Of a stretch of DNA of 64,000 nt, positions 26,562 through 35,177 are shown in pieces. The notes under the pieces were generated by a model. That model did not search any database. It saw only the letters and a list, made by a program, of their open reading frames with translations, and was not told the origin of the DNA. How positions within the stretch are numbered: position 1 is the first letter of the stretch; every line of letters starts with the position of its first letter. Origin of the DNA: Devosia sp. 66-22 (GTDB taxonomy: Bacteria > Pseudomonadota > Alphaproteobacteria > Rhizobiales > Devosiaceae); the NCBI GenBank assembly GCA_001899065.1, contig MKUZ01000006.1, positions 49,054 to 113,053 on the forward strand. Reading direction: 5' to 3'. A program made the translations under genes and the position numbers.

Positions 26562-27026
26562 CTACTCGCGCTCCAGCGCTGTGACGACCACGCCCATCTC
26601 GGTGCCGATCGACTCGAAGAACCCGTCGATGAGCTTCTGCGCCGAATTGCCGATGAGCTGGCGGCCCAGCCGCATGATGCCACCATCGGCGTGTCCAGCC
26701 GCTGCGAACGTTAGCATGGTGCCACCGGGCGCGTCCTCAAGGGCGATGTCGGCCGCCGCCTGGGCCATGCCGAGCAATCCGCCCTTGCCGCGGCCGGACA
26801 GTGTGTAGCTTTGCGCCGGAAGCACGTTGGAAAGAACCAGCTCTCCCGCAAAAGTCGGATGGACGATGCCCAGGCTGACCTTGATGCTGAGGTCGAGCGT
26901 GGACGCCGAGGTCCATGCGATCGCCTGGCAGCCCGGAATCACCGCTCCGAGCACCCTGGTGTCGTTCAGCGCCGCCCACACTTCGGCCCGTTTTGCGCCG
27001 AACAGGTAGCGGCCACCAAAATCCAC
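26562..27026 (-). CDS. CoxG-like SRPBCC-domain protein
   Basis: 154-residue cytoplasmic protein of the START/Bet v 1-like superfamily, carbon monoxide dehydrogenase subunit G group. The N-terminus FGGRYLFGAKRAEVWAALND, then VLGAVIPGCQAIAW and YTLSGRGKGGLLGMAQAAAD, match CoxG-like proteins, with the helix at the C-terminus (LGRQLIGNSAQKLIDGFFES). The GTG at 27026 is chosen because homologues begin about there and no ATG is available. CoxG helps recruit molybdenum hydroxylases to the membrane in CO oxidisers, but no molybdenum hydroxylase gene is nearby, so its job here is unknown. Confidence 0.8.
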   Translation of the reverse strand: MDFGGRYLFGAKRAEVWAALNDTRVLGAVIPGCQAIAWTSASTLDLSIKVSLGIVHPTFAGELVLSNVLPAQSYTLSGRGKGGLLGMAQAAADIALEDAPGGTMLTFAAAGHADGGIMRLGRQLIGNSAQKLIDGFFESIGTEMGVVVTALERE

Positions 27027-27170
27027 GGCTTTCAGGCCCTTTCCATGCGTCTTTTTCGCACCATATCCCGCAAAATAGTGACCGGGCCCGTCCCTATCAA
27101 TTGGTGAGGCCGGGAGCGTCACATAAATTGGCGGTACGCCGTGCCGCACGACAAAAAGGACAACGACCCA

Positions 27171-28358
27171 ATGGCGACTGAAGTCATGGAAAAGCCGCTG
27201 CAGTATCTCGACAAGGCCGTCGGAGCGATCCGCGACCTGGGCATCTGGCCGGAATCGTCGGCCGAGCAGCCGATCACGGGCCTGCTCAACGAGATCACCG
27301 CCCTCGACGAGAACAAGGTTGTCCTGATCGGGCGGACGCTGACGCAGGCCAGCGCCTTCAACGAGGTCGTCCGCTCGCAGGTCGCGGCCATGAATGTGGG
27401 CAACCGCTACGAAGAGATCACCAACGGCTTCAACTCCATCCGCGACGACGCCAAGGGCATGGTCGACCAGCTCGAGGACGGCAAGCTCGACCTCATGGAG
27501 CGCGTGGGCAATGTGTGGATGAAGGTGTCGCGGGGCGATATCGCGACGCGCTTCAACAAGATCCGCGACACCTATCTCGACGTCTCCAAGGAGACGAAAA
27601 ACCAAATCGACCGCGAGCACATCATCCTCGAAGCCTATCGCGACTTCCGCGGCGCGCTGAAGCAGGCGGAAGTGATGGCGCTCGAACTGCTCGACGTCGC
27701 CACCAAGCATCTCGACGACAAGAAAACCGACCTCCAGACCGCGGCCGCGGCGCTGACCGCCTTCACCGAGGGCACGCCGGCCGACCGGGCGCGGCTCGAA
27801 ATGACGCGCGACGAGAAGCTGCGCGACCTGCAGAACGAGGAACGCCGCTACCAGATCGCCAAGGATCTTTCGGACAACCTCACGATCTCCTACTCGACGT
27901 CCGAAGTCATCATGGCCCGCCTGATGCAGACGACCAACGCCAAGGAGCGCGTCTACCAGCAGTCGGTGTCGTTCTTTTCGACCAATGAGACAGTGTTCAC
28001 GGCGCTGTCGGCCTCGTTCACGGGGTTGTTCGGCCTGCATGAGTCGACCGAGACGCTCAACGCCATGAAGGAAGGCGTGTCGAAGTCGCTCGAAACGCTC
28101 GCCGAGATCGGCGGCAAGGTGCAGGAAGAGGCGGTCAAGGCCGGCTATGGCCCGACTATCCGCGCCGATGCGGTCAAGAAACTCGTCGACTCCGTGGTCA
28201 CCTTCCAGGAGAAGTCGCGCCTCATCATCGACGAGATGCGCGTCCAGGCCACCAAGAATTCCGCCGAGATCCGCGACGCGGTCGAAGACGGCAAAAAGCG
28301 CCTCGCGCAGCTCGCCGCCGACGGCAACGCCCTGCTGCTCGAGGCCAAGGCGAACTAA
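27171..28358 (+). CDS. TelA-like helical protein (annotated elsewhere as cell surface protein)
   Basis: 395-residue, largely alpha-helical protein with no signal peptide or membrane segment. The C-terminal part (ETLNAMKEGVSKSLETLAEI, then KLVDSVVTFQEKSRLIIDEM) resembles the end of TelA/toxic-anion-resistance proteins; overall similarity is distant and I place it from memory of the family. The ATG at 27171 has AAGGA about 10 bases upstream. It starts a three-gene operon with a DUF6384 membrane protein and a coiled-coil protein. TelA relatives occur in tellurite-resistance and stress gene sets, but their biochemical role is not established. Confidence 0.6.
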   Translation: MATEVMEKPLQYLDKAVGAIRDLGIWPESSAEQPITGLLNEITALDENKVVLIGRTLTQASAFNEVVRSQVAAMNVGNRYEEITNGFNSIRDDAKGMVDQLEDGKLDLMERVGNVWMKVSRGDIATRFNKIRDTYLDVSKETKNQIDREHIILEAYRDFRGALKQAEVMALELLDVATKHLDDKKTDLQTAAAALTAFTEGTPADRARLEMTRDEKLRDLQNEERRYQIAKDLSDNLTISYSTSEVIMARLMQTTNAKERVYQQSVSFFSTNETVFTALSASFTGLFGLHESTETLNAMKEGVSKSLETLAEIGGKVQEEAVKAGYGPTIRADAVKKLVDSVVTFQEKSRLIIDEMRVQATKNSAEIRDAVEDGKKRLAQLAADGNALLLEAKAN

Positions 28359-28367
28359 CGGACGACA

Positions 28368-29324
28368 GTGAGCGCAACTGAACCGATGAGCGCCGCGACC
28401 ACGGCCGATAAGGCCCCGCTCGACGACGTCATGCTCGCCATGGACGTCGTCGACACCCTTCGCCACAACCAGGATCTGGTGGCGCGCGAGCTCGCAGGTG
28501 AGGCGCGCGAGAAGCAGCTCATCGAGCGGCTGCGCACGATCTATCACCAGCAGGGCATCGAGGTGACCGACGCCATCCTCAAGCAGGGCGTTGCCGCGCT
28601 CGAGGAAAGCCGGTTCGTCTACACCCCGCCCAAGCCGAGCCTCGGCGTCTCGTTCGCCAGGCTCTACGTCGCCCGCAAGCGCTGGCTGCCGGCGGCCTTT
28701 GCCCTGTTCCTGATGCTGGCGATCGGGCTGGGCGGCTACTTCCTCGTCTGGGCGCCCTACCGGGCTGCGCAGCAGGAGCAGGTGCGCGTCGAGCTGGCCG
28801 AGCAGATGCCGGCGCAAATGGATGCGCTCTACCAGACGATCTTTGAGGAAACCAAGGTGACGCAGGCCGCCGACGACGCAGCGCTGATCCGCGACCGCGG
28901 CAAGCGGGCCGCCGCGGAAGGCGACCGGGCCGGCGCCACGCAGGCGATCGCCGACCTGACGAGCATTCGCGACACGCTGCGGCAGGAATACCAGCTCCGT
29001 GTCGTCAGCCGCGACGGGGCGAAATCGGGCTTCTGGACCTTCCCCGAGGTCAACACCGAGGCGACCAATTACTACGTGGTGGTCGAGGCGATCGACTCGC
29101 ACGGGGTGGCGCTGAAGCTGCCCATCCTCAACGAGGAGAACAACCAGACCGAGACCGTCGATATCTGGGGCATCCGCGTGCCCGAGAGCGTCTACCGCGC
29201 GGTCGAGGCCGACAAGCGCGATGACGGCATCATCCAGCGCAACATCGTGGGCCTCAAGGAATTCGGCTATCTCGATCCGAGCTACCTGATCCAGGTGCTC
29301 GGTGGCGCCGTGACGCGGTGGTGA
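28368..29324 (+). CDS. DUF6384-family single-pass membrane protein
   Basis: 318-residue protein with GTG start at 28368 (an ATG at 28386 is possible). A cytoplasmic N-terminal helical part (DDVMLAMDVVDTLRHNQDLV, LRTIYHQQGIEVTDAILKQG) leads to one membrane helix near residues 105-127 (WLPAAFALFLMLAIGLGGYF). The C-terminal domain (about 130-318), with FPEVNTEATNYYVVVEAIDS and VDIWGIRVPESVYRAVEADK, would be on the other side of the membrane. I recognise the arrangement as DUF6384. It lies 9 bases after the TelA-like gene and 4 bases before the coiled-coil gene. Confidence 0.7.
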   Translation: MSATEPMSAATTADKAPLDDVMLAMDVVDTLRHNQDLVARELAGEAREKQLIERLRTIYHQQGIEVTDAILKQGVAALEESRFVYTPPKPSLGVSFARLYVARKRWLPAAFALFLMLAIGLGGYFLVWAPYRAAQQEQVRVELAEQMPAQMDALYQTIFEETKVTQAADDAALIRDRGKRAAAEGDRAGATQAIADLTSIRDTLRQEYQLRVVSRDGAKSGFWTFPEVNTEATNYYVVVEAIDSHGVALKLPILNEENNQTETVDIWGIRVPESVYRAVEADKRDDGIIQRNIVGLKEFGYLDPSYLIQVLGGAVTRW

Positions 29325-29328
29325 CAAG

Positions 29329-30900
29329 ATGAGCGTTTCCGGACCCGAAGCCCTCCGCTCCCTCGACGAGGCCCTGCGCGACATCCGCCGCGAGGAGGAC
29401 GAAATCGCCAAGCGGCTCGCCCGCTCGGCCGAACTCATCACCCGCATGCGCGAGCAGGAAGGCGAACTGCTGAGCGCCCTGGCGCAGGTGCGGCTCGATC
29501 CGGCGACGCAGGCGGAGCTGCGCGGCCAGATCAGCGCCGCCGAGGTCAAGGCGCGCGACATGCTCAAGGCGCATGGCGAGGAACTGGGGGCCTCCGAGGG
29601 CAAGCTCAGCACGCTGGATGGCGACATCTCAGCCGCCATCGCCGAGCGCACGAAGTTGCAGGACGACGCGACGCGCCGCAATGACGAGCTCAAGGCGCTG
29701 AGCGACCGCGTGCGGCCGCAGCTCCAGTCGGACTCCGCCTTCGCGCAGAAACTCGCCGCGGCACGGGAACTGGCGGCCATTGCCGGCGAGAGCCTGCGCA
29801 AGACCACGCAGGCCGAGGCCGACCGCGAGCAGAAGGGCCGGCCCTATCGCGACGACCCGCTGTTCATGTATCTGTGGAACGCCGGCTACGGCACGCGCAC
29901 CTATCGCGCCAATAACCTCGTCGTCTGGCTCGACGGCATCGTGGCGCGGATGGTGGGCTTCCCAGAGGCGCGCCCCAATTTCGCGATGCTGAACGAAATC
30001 CCGCTGCGCCTGCGCGAGCATGCCGAGCGGCAGCAGGACAACGCCAAGACGGCGAGCGACGAACTCACCGCGCTCGAGAACGAGGCCATCGACAAGGCGG
30101 GCGGCAAGGCAGCCCGCGAGGCGATCGAGAAGATTTCCGCCGACATCGCCGCGCTCGACGAGCGCGTGGTGGGCCTGCAGGACGACCGCGACGAAGCGCT
30201 CAAAGTGCAGCGCGAGCTGGCGCAGGGCAGCGACCCGGCGTTCGCCGCCGCCATCAAGGGCCTCGCCCAGGCGCTCGGCCGCGAAGACCTCAAGACCCTC
30301 CTCGCCGAGGCGCGCGAGACACGCACCGGGCAGGACGACACCATTGTCGCCCAGATCGACGACGTGCGCCAGCGCGCCAAGCAGGAGGACGAGGAGACGC
30401 TCGACCAGAAACAGCGGCTGAAGACGCTGGCGGCGCGGCGGCGCGAGCTCGAGGACATCCAGTACGAGTTCAAGAAACAGGGCTTCGACAACCCGCGTTC
30501 GAGCTTCGGCAAGGACGATCTGGTGGGCGACCTGCTCAACGACTTCCTGCGCGGCGGCATCAGCGCCGCCAATTACTGGGACCAGTGGCAGCGCAGCCAG
30601 CGCTGGAGCGGCCCGCGCGACGACTGGAACTTCGACAAGCGCTTCGGCGGTCCCGATCGCGACGATGATGACGACGATGACGACCGGCGCGATAATCCGT
30701 GGGGCGATTTCCGCTGGCCCGACAATTCGTTCTCGGGCGGCGGCTCGAACCGCAAGGGCTATGGCGGACCGGGCGGCGGCTGGGGCCGCATCACCTTCGG
30801 CAACAAGGGCGGCGGCGGTGGAACGACGTTTTCGCGGCCACGCTCGGGCTCGAGCGGCAACCGCAGCGGCGGCGGCTTCAAGACCGGCGGCGGGTTCTAG
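29329..30900 (+). CDS. Coiled-coil protein with acidic patch and Gly/Ser-rich tail
   Basis: 523 residues, no signal peptide and no membrane helix. The first 150 or so residues are heptad-rich coiled coil. A conserved-looking globular segment follows (YRDDPLFMYLWNAGYGTRTY, NNLVVWLDGIVARMVGF), then a second coiled coil to about 385 and a block DLVGDLLNDFLRGGISAANY. An aspartate run (eight Asp in nine residues, about 445) precedes a glycine/serine/arginine-rich tail ending GGGFKTGGGF. The tail looks disordered. It is the third gene of the TelA-like operon; its stop overlaps the convergent MarR-like gene by four bases. Function unknown. Confidence 0.65.
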   Translation: MSVSGPEALRSLDEALRDIRREEDEIAKRLARSAELITRMREQEGELLSALAQVRLDPATQAELRGQISAAEVKARDMLKAHGEELGASEGKLSTLDGDISAAIAERTKLQDDATRRNDELKALSDRVRPQLQSDSAFAQKLAAARELAAIAGESLRKTTQAEADREQKGRPYRDDPLFMYLWNAGYGTRTYRANNLVVWLDGIVARMVGFPEARPNFAMLNEIPLRLREHAERQQDNAKTASDELTALENEAIDKAGGKAAREAIEKISADIAALDERVVGLQDDRDEALKVQRELAQGSDPAFAAAIKGLAQALGREDLKTLLAEARETRTGQDDTIVAQIDDVRQRAKQEDEETLDQKQRLKTLAARRRELEDIQYEFKKQGFDNPRSSFGKDDLVGDLLNDFLRGGISAANYWDQWQRSQRWSGPRDDWNFDKRFGGPDRDDDDDDDDRRDNPWGDFRWPDNSFSGGGSNRKGYGGPGGGWGRITFGNKGGGGGTTFSRPRSGSSGNRSGGGFKTGGGF

Positions 30901-31340
30901 CCGCCCTGCCCCTTCGCGCCCTGCAGCGCGTCGATGACGCGGTTCATCAGGCCCAGCAACTGCGCCATCTCGGCTTCGTCCAGGACGGCAGCCGCGGCTG
31001 CGTTGGCACGGCGCGCCGCGGCGACCGCGGGACCTTTGGCCGCCTCGCCTTTCGCCGTCAGCACCAGCACCGCGGCCGGGTCCGCCGCGAACCGCTCGAT
31101 GAGGCCGGCTTCGGCCATCGCCACGACCAGCGCATCGATGTCGGCCACCTCCATCTCCTGGGTGGCGGCGAGGCTCGCCCGCGACACCGGCGTATCGCCG
31201 AACCACAGCTCCACCAGGAGCGGGAACATCGGGGGGGCGATGCCGAGCGGAACCAGCCCTTCGCCCGCTACCTCGTGGAACAGCCGCGCCATCAGATTGG
31301 CGAGATAGCCGGGCGCCTGCGGGCGGTCGGGATTGGGCAT
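30897..31340 (-). CDS. Putative MarR-like winged-helix protein
   Basis: 147-residue protein with a helical N-terminus (PGYLANLMARLFHEVAGEGL), a central winged-helix-like stretch (PMFPLLVELWFGDTPVSRAS; VADIDALVVAMAEAGLIERF; VLVLTAKGEAAK) and a C-terminal dimerisation-type helix, the order seen in MarR regulators. The recognition helix is weakly conserved, so the call is moderate. It lies 3 bases downstream of the arfB stop, probably co-transcribed, and converges on the TelA-like operon. Confidence 0.6.
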   Translation of the reverse strand: MPNPDRPQAPGYLANLMARLFHEVAGEGLVPLGIAPPMFPLLVELWFGDTPVSRASLAATQEMEVADIDALVVAMAEAGLIERFAADPAAVLVLTAKGEAAKGPAVAAARRANAAAAAVLDEAEMAQLLGLMNRVIDALQGAKGQGG

Positions 31341-31343
31341 CGC

Positions 31344-31856
31344 CTACTCCATGTCCGGCCGTGCGGTGCGCAGCTTCTTGACGCCGCCGCGCTGGGTCTT
31401 GCGTTCGAGCCGCCGCTGCTTGCTGGCAAGCGTGGGGCGCGTGGCGCGCCGCGGCTTGGGCGGCACCGCCGCCGCGGCGAGCAGCTCGGCCAGCCGCGCC
31501 ACCGCGTCGTCGCGATTGAGCCCCTGCGTGCGGTGACGATCGGCGGTGATGACCACCTCGCCCTCGGTCGTGAGCTTCGCCCCTGCCAGCCGCGCCGCCC
31601 GCGCCTTCACCGCCGGCGACAGCGACGGCGAATTGGCGAGGTCGAACCTGAGCTGCACCGCGCTCGCCACCTTGTTGACGTTCTGCCCACCCGGCCCCGA
31701 GGCGCGGATGAAGCTGACCGTCAGCTCGGATGCATCGATCGAGATCGAAGGGGTGATGGGCAGGCGGGCGATGGCGGAATCCTCTGACGTCCAGGCTAGC
31801 CGATGCGGAGGCAGCACGCGAGCGCGGCGTGCATTGCGGGCCGTGCCCGACGGCAT
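31344..31856 (-). CDS. arfB: Peptidyl-tRNA hydrolase / ribosome rescue factor ArfB
   Basis: Rescues ribosomes stalled on mRNAs without a stop codon by hydrolysing peptidyl-tRNA. The catalytic GGQ motif is in FIRASGPGGQNVNKVASAVQ, and the positively charged C-terminal tail that enters the mRNA channel (KQRRLERKTQRGGVKKLRTA) is present. Family proteins usually start about 20 residues before GGQ; here the only in-frame ATG (31856) adds some 30 residues of basic, poorly conserved sequence, so the true start may be a non-ATG codon further in. Confidence 0.9.
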   Translation of the reverse strand: MPSGTARNARRARVLPPHRLAWTSEDSAIARLPITPSISIDASELTVSFIRASGPGGQNVNKVASAVQLRFDLANSPSLSPAVKARAARLAGAKLTTEGEVVITADRHRTQGLNRDDAVARLAELLAAAAVPPKPRRATRPTLASKQRRLERKTQRGGVKKLRTARPDME

Positions 31857-31971
31857 GGCGACTTAGGTCGCCGTCTTGGTGGCCGTTTCGAGACGCCTTA
31901 TACTGCCCGACGCTGACCCGACGATCCGGGAGCTGATTTCGGTCGCGAGGCCAGTCAGGGGAGGTCGTGAG

Positions 31972-32361
31972 ATGGTGCGGACGGCGATCGCTATTGTGGC
32001 GCTCAGCATGAGCGCCGGGGGAGCGCTGGCGGCGGGCGACGCGGCGCTGGGGCAGCAGGTGTTCGCCGACAGGTGCACATCCTGCCATGCTGTGGGAGAC
32101 GAGCCGGCAAAAAACGGCCCTCCCCTCAACGATGTGATCGGCCGCGCTGCCGCGTCGGTGCAAGGCTTCACCTATTCGCCCGCCATGCTCGAAGCGGGAA
32201 CGGCCGGCGTGGTGTGGGATATCGAGACGCTCACCAAGTTCATCAGCAAGCCGCGCAGCGTGGTCAATGGCTCGAACATGTCCTTCACCGGCCTGCGCAA
32301 CCCCGACGACGTTGCCAACGTCATCGCCTATCTCGCGACGTTCTCGCCGCCGGCGCAATAG
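31972..32361 (+). CDS. Class I cytochrome c
   Basis: Small periplasmic electron carrier, 129 residues. Signal peptide ends GGALA; the haem attachment site is CTSCH in FADRCTSCHAVGDEPAKNGP, and the sixth ligand Met is in NGSNMSFTGLRNPDDVANVI, typical of the cytochrome c2/c-family fold (NVIAYLATFS at the end). The ATG at 31972 follows a GGGAGG ribosome-binding site. It is divergent from arfB and alone in its unit. Confidence 0.92.
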   Translation: MVRTAIAIVALSMSAGGALAAGDAALGQQVFADRCTSCHAVGDEPAKNGPPLNDVIGRAAASVQGFTYSPAMLEAGTAGVVWDIETLTKFISKPRSVVNGSNMSFTGLRNPDDVANVIAYLATFSPPAQ

Positions 32362-32989
32362 CGATCCGCGCGGCTTCGACTGCCGGCGTTGGCGCGGGCG
32401 CGATGGACAAGCGGACACCGGTGGAATCCTCTTCTGGTGAGAGAACCGTCGCGGATGTCATTCGGCGACGGGAGGATCGGTGTCCGGGGCAAGGCAGCAG
32501 CCGTGTGGACATCGTAGTTTCCTCCATCGGGCGTGCGGGAGTAGCGGGTCGCCAAGCGGCGCCCGGGGCGGAGAGGGAATTCGCCGCTGTCGATCAGCGG
32601 CGCGGCGGGACCTCGGGTCTGCCGGTAGTGGGCGAAGAATGGACCTTCGGTCCCGCCTCGCATCCGGGATTTTGGGCTCCAGGCAGAACGCATCCGCCTG
32701 CCGCCGCCGCCTCTGGCTTCCGCCTCGGCAGCGACACCGGAGGTCGGGGGCCGGCCAACTTCACCGCAGCATCGACGCCGTGCATGCGGGGGCGCGATGA
32801 GCCGCGCGTCCCACATCTGCCGGCGAACCGCTCATGGTCCGCCGCGGCGCCGGAGCCCGGGTGCAGGGTGTCTCACCCGCAGCCGCCCGACATCCTCCGC
32901 CTGATGCGAGGCGACCCTCGCACCACCCGGATCCGAACCGCCCATCGCTCGTGTGCGACGTTGCTTCCAGCGGCCCGGTGACCGCCATT
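32362..32989. other. Stretch without a supported gene
   Basis: A 628-base region between the cytochrome c gene and a small hypothetical gene on the other strand. Open frames exist on both strands but their codon use and composition (runs of Arg, Pro, Gly, Ser) do not look like coding sequence, none resembles a family I know, and no tRNA, repeat array or clear terminator is visible. It could be decayed coding sequence or hold a structured RNA. Confidence 0.4.
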
Positions 32990-33322
32990 CTACTCCGCCT
33001 CCAGAGCACGGGGATAACTTTCCGGCCCGGCGCGCGGAGTGGCCTTGATTCCCAGAGCTTTGAGGTCGGTGAGACGGGGCAAAACTGACAGGATTTCGAC
33101 CACCAGATCGGCGGGCAGTGCGCCGCGCGCGGACGGCGGAATCGGCGTCAGCCGGAGCGCCCGCCGCACTTCGTCGACGAGCCGCCAGCCGCGTTGTGCG
33201 AAGCGCGGCGTCATCGGCGCATGGCGGTCGGGGATGACATCGAGCGCGCAGATGAGCGCATCGACGCGCCGCTGCAGGGCGGCGAGGCGTTCGTAGCGAT
33301 GGCGGGAGGGACGGGCAGGCAT
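32990..33322 (-). CDS. Small basic hypothetical protein
   Basis: 110-residue soluble protein of unknown function. It is helical and basic at the start (RHRYERLAALQRRVDALICA), with a proline break (LTPIPPSARGALPADLV) in the middle. Codon use is strongly biased to G or C in the third position, as in its neighbours, and a GGAG sequence lies 7 bases before the ATG, which supports it as a real gene. No domain recognised. Confidence 0.6.
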   Translation of the reverse strand: MPARPSRHRYERLAALQRRVDALICALDVIPDRHAPMTPRFAQRGWRLVDEVRRALRLTPIPPSARGALPADLVVEILSVLPRLTDLKALGIKATPRAGPESYPRALEAE

Positions 33323-33596
33323 CGGGCACTCCAGTTCGCCGCAGAGGAGCGCAGTATAAGGGGGCCGCGAGGGGACGGGGATAAGTCTGGCCGACGGGGC
33401 GGAAGTCGATCGCGCCCGCAGGGCCTTGCCGGCGGTTGCTCACACGGAATGGAGGTGGCGGCGGCGATGCGGCGCATGGCGGGGCTGGCCTTTACGGGTG
33501 GAAGTTTGCTAAGGCGTGCTTTCCGAATTTCAGCACTGACCCGAGAGAACCAGCACGGCTGCGCCGTGACAGGCTTTCATTGCGACCAAGGTGGCG

Positions 33597-34511
33597 ATGA
33601 TGCAGAGGCCTTTTGTTTCGTTGCGTCCGGAGATCACGCGGACACACGCGCTGATGCTGATGGACTGGCTGGAGGATGAACGCGTCACCCGCTACCTCAG
33701 CGATTCACGCAGTGTGTCGCGGTTCATCGCGCAGGCGGTGGATCGGACGCAGCTGCCGATCCTGACACATCTGTTCAACCAGGGCGGCCGGTTCTTCATG
33801 GCCCATGATCGCGATGATGTTCCGGTCGGCTTCGTCCGCCTGGTCAAGGCGGGCCGCGACTGCGAAATCGTCCTCGTCATCGGCGACCATGACAATTGGG
33901 GCCGCAGGATCGGCTCGAGCACCATCCGCGAAGGCCTGAAGCTGGCTTTCCTAGACCTGCGCGCCGACACCGTGATCGCGAAAATCCACCCGGACAATAC
34001 GCGCTCGCTGCGGGCCTTCGAGCGCTGCGGCTTCATTGCCAGGAGCGAGACGCCGACGCTCATGACACTGGCAATGAGCGCCGGCCGGTATCGCCGGCTG
34101 CTGCGCGAGGGCGCCATGGCGGAGGCGGCCGATATCTACATCACCGAGATGGACCAGGCCCGGCTGCAGGAGTTGATCGAGCTCGACCAGGGGCCGGCAA
34201 GCGTCGCGCTCGAACACGAGGTCGAACGCGCCATTGTCGTCGCCCCGCAGCGCGTCACGGAGGATGTGGTGACGATGAACTCGAGGCTCGTGCTGCACCT
34301 CGACGACGAAGAGAGGGAGGTGTCCCTCGTCTATCCACCGGACGCCGACGAACGCTCGGGGAAGCTGTCGGTGCTGTCCGAGATCGGCGCTGCGATCCTC
34401 GGCTATCGCAAGGGCGACGTCATCGACTGGGTGGTTGCAGAGCGCACGCGGCGCATCCTGATCGACAGGGTGATCTACCAGCCGGAATCCGCCGGAGACT
34501 TTCACCTCTAG
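33597..34511 (+). CDS. GNAT acetyltransferase fused to nucleoside diphosphate kinase regulator (Rnk)
   Basis: A 304-residue two-domain protein. Residues about 1-165 are a GNAT acetyltransferase: GRRIGSSTIREGLKLAF and the acetyl-CoA-proximal NTRSLRAFERCGF motif are present. From about 180 on it is Rnk-like, ending in a GreA/GreB C-terminal-type domain (VTMNSRLVLHLDDEEREVSL, LSVLSEIGAAILGYRKGDVI, DWVV). Rnk binds RNA polymerase near the secondary channel. The fusion suggests an acetyl-transfer activity targeted to transcription complexes, which is an inference. ATG at 33597 with AAGG 5 bases upstream. Confidence 0.85.
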   Translation: MMQRPFVSLRPEITRTHALMLMDWLEDERVTRYLSDSRSVSRFIAQAVDRTQLPILTHLFNQGGRFFMAHDRDDVPVGFVRLVKAGRDCEIVLVIGDHDNWGRRIGSSTIREGLKLAFLDLRADTVIAKIHPDNTRSLRAFERCGFIARSETPTLMTLAMSAGRYRRLLREGAMAEAADIYITEMDQARLQELIELDQGPASVALEHEVERAIVVAPQRVTEDVVTMNSRLVLHLDDEEREVSLVYPPDADERSGKLSVLSEIGAAILGYRKGDVIDWVVAERTRRILIDRVIYQPESAGDFHL

Positions 34512-34690
34512 GACAAGTTGCGCTGCGACTCCAGCGCGTTGCCGGCGACTGCAAGGCAAATAGAACGACGTTTCAAACGCAGCGCCGGATGCCGAGGACC
34601 ACGCAAGTCTCCGACGCGGCTTGCGCTTGTCGCGCATCGGGCCCACATAGAGGGGGCCGCGAGCCGCGGCCTCAACCGAAAGCTCCCGCC

Positions 34691-34828
34691 GTGCCCGTCG
34701 ATACACCCCCGCCGGCCCCAGCGGCCGGACCGATCCCGCATTTCCGCAAATTCGCCTTTCTCGCCGGTGCGACGTTCACCGGGCTCATGCTGGTTCTGGC
34801 CATGCAGGTGATGGAGATGATGCGATGA
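34691..34828 (+). CDS. Small single-pass membrane protein (45 aa)
   Basis: Starts at a GTG (34691) and encodes a proline/alanine-rich N-terminus (PVDTPPPAPAAGPIPHFRK) followed by one membrane helix (FAFLAGATFTGLMLVLAMQV) and a short charged end. Its stop codon overlaps the ATG of the next gene as ATGA, which argues for translation. Too short for homology-based assignment. The start is uncertain because no ATG precedes the helix in frame. Confidence 0.5.
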   Translation: MPVDTPPPAPAAGPIPHFRKFAFLAGATFTGLMLVLAMQVMEMMR

Positions 34829-35070
34829 ACGACAATGTCGACTATGCGGCGCCCGCCGAACTGTTTCCAGCGCCCAGCCACCGCCGCGCACCCTTGCGCT
34901 ACCATCGTTTCGAGACCCTCGCCGAGGCCGTGCGCTTCGTCGAAGAGGAACTGTCCGCCGAACAGCGTGTCGGCGCCCTGATCGAAGCCGACGAGGTCCG
35001 CTATACGGGTGCCGAGATATCGGCGCTCTACGATGCGGTGGGCTACCCGCTGCCCCGCGCCGGCCACTGA
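34825..35070 (+). CDS. Small hypothetical protein, paralogue of the product at 36006
   Basis: 81-residue soluble protein. The central and C-terminal part (FETLAEAVRFVEEELSAEQR, EISALYDAVGYPLPR) lines up with the protein encoded at 36006-36257 (FSSAAKALRFAIEEA, MLALYHSRRYPLARK), so the two are probably paralogues. It is translationally coupled to the small membrane protein gene upstream. Function unknown. Confidence 0.7.
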   Translation: MNDNVDYAAPAELFPAPSHRRAPLRYHRFETLAEAVRFVEEELSAEQRVGALIEADEVRYTGAEISALYDAVGYPLPRAGH

Positions 35071-35177
35071 GGATGGCGCCCACCGCGAAGCGATGCTATT
35101 GCGGGGCACCGCGGTAAGGCCCGCGCGTTCGACCTTCGCGGCGGCCGCCGTGGGGGAACGCTGCCGAGGACCTGCCG

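Noticed and set aside
26562-29807. A 1081-codon open frame on the minus strand
   Set aside because: Only the first-gene-like end (26562-27026, CoxG) is real; the rest is antisense to the TelA-like and DUF6384 genes, whose plus-strand translations have signal, membrane and coiled-coil structure.
30659-30685. GATGATGACGACGATGAC-like repeat that might be a microsatellite
   Set aside because: It is in frame inside the coiled-coil gene and encodes the aspartate run.
29629-32418. A 929-codon open frame on the minus strand
   Set aside because: It is antisense to the coiled-coil gene and crosses the MarR-like, arfB and cytochrome c genes in another phase; its translation is low-complexity Arg/Gly/Ala sequence.
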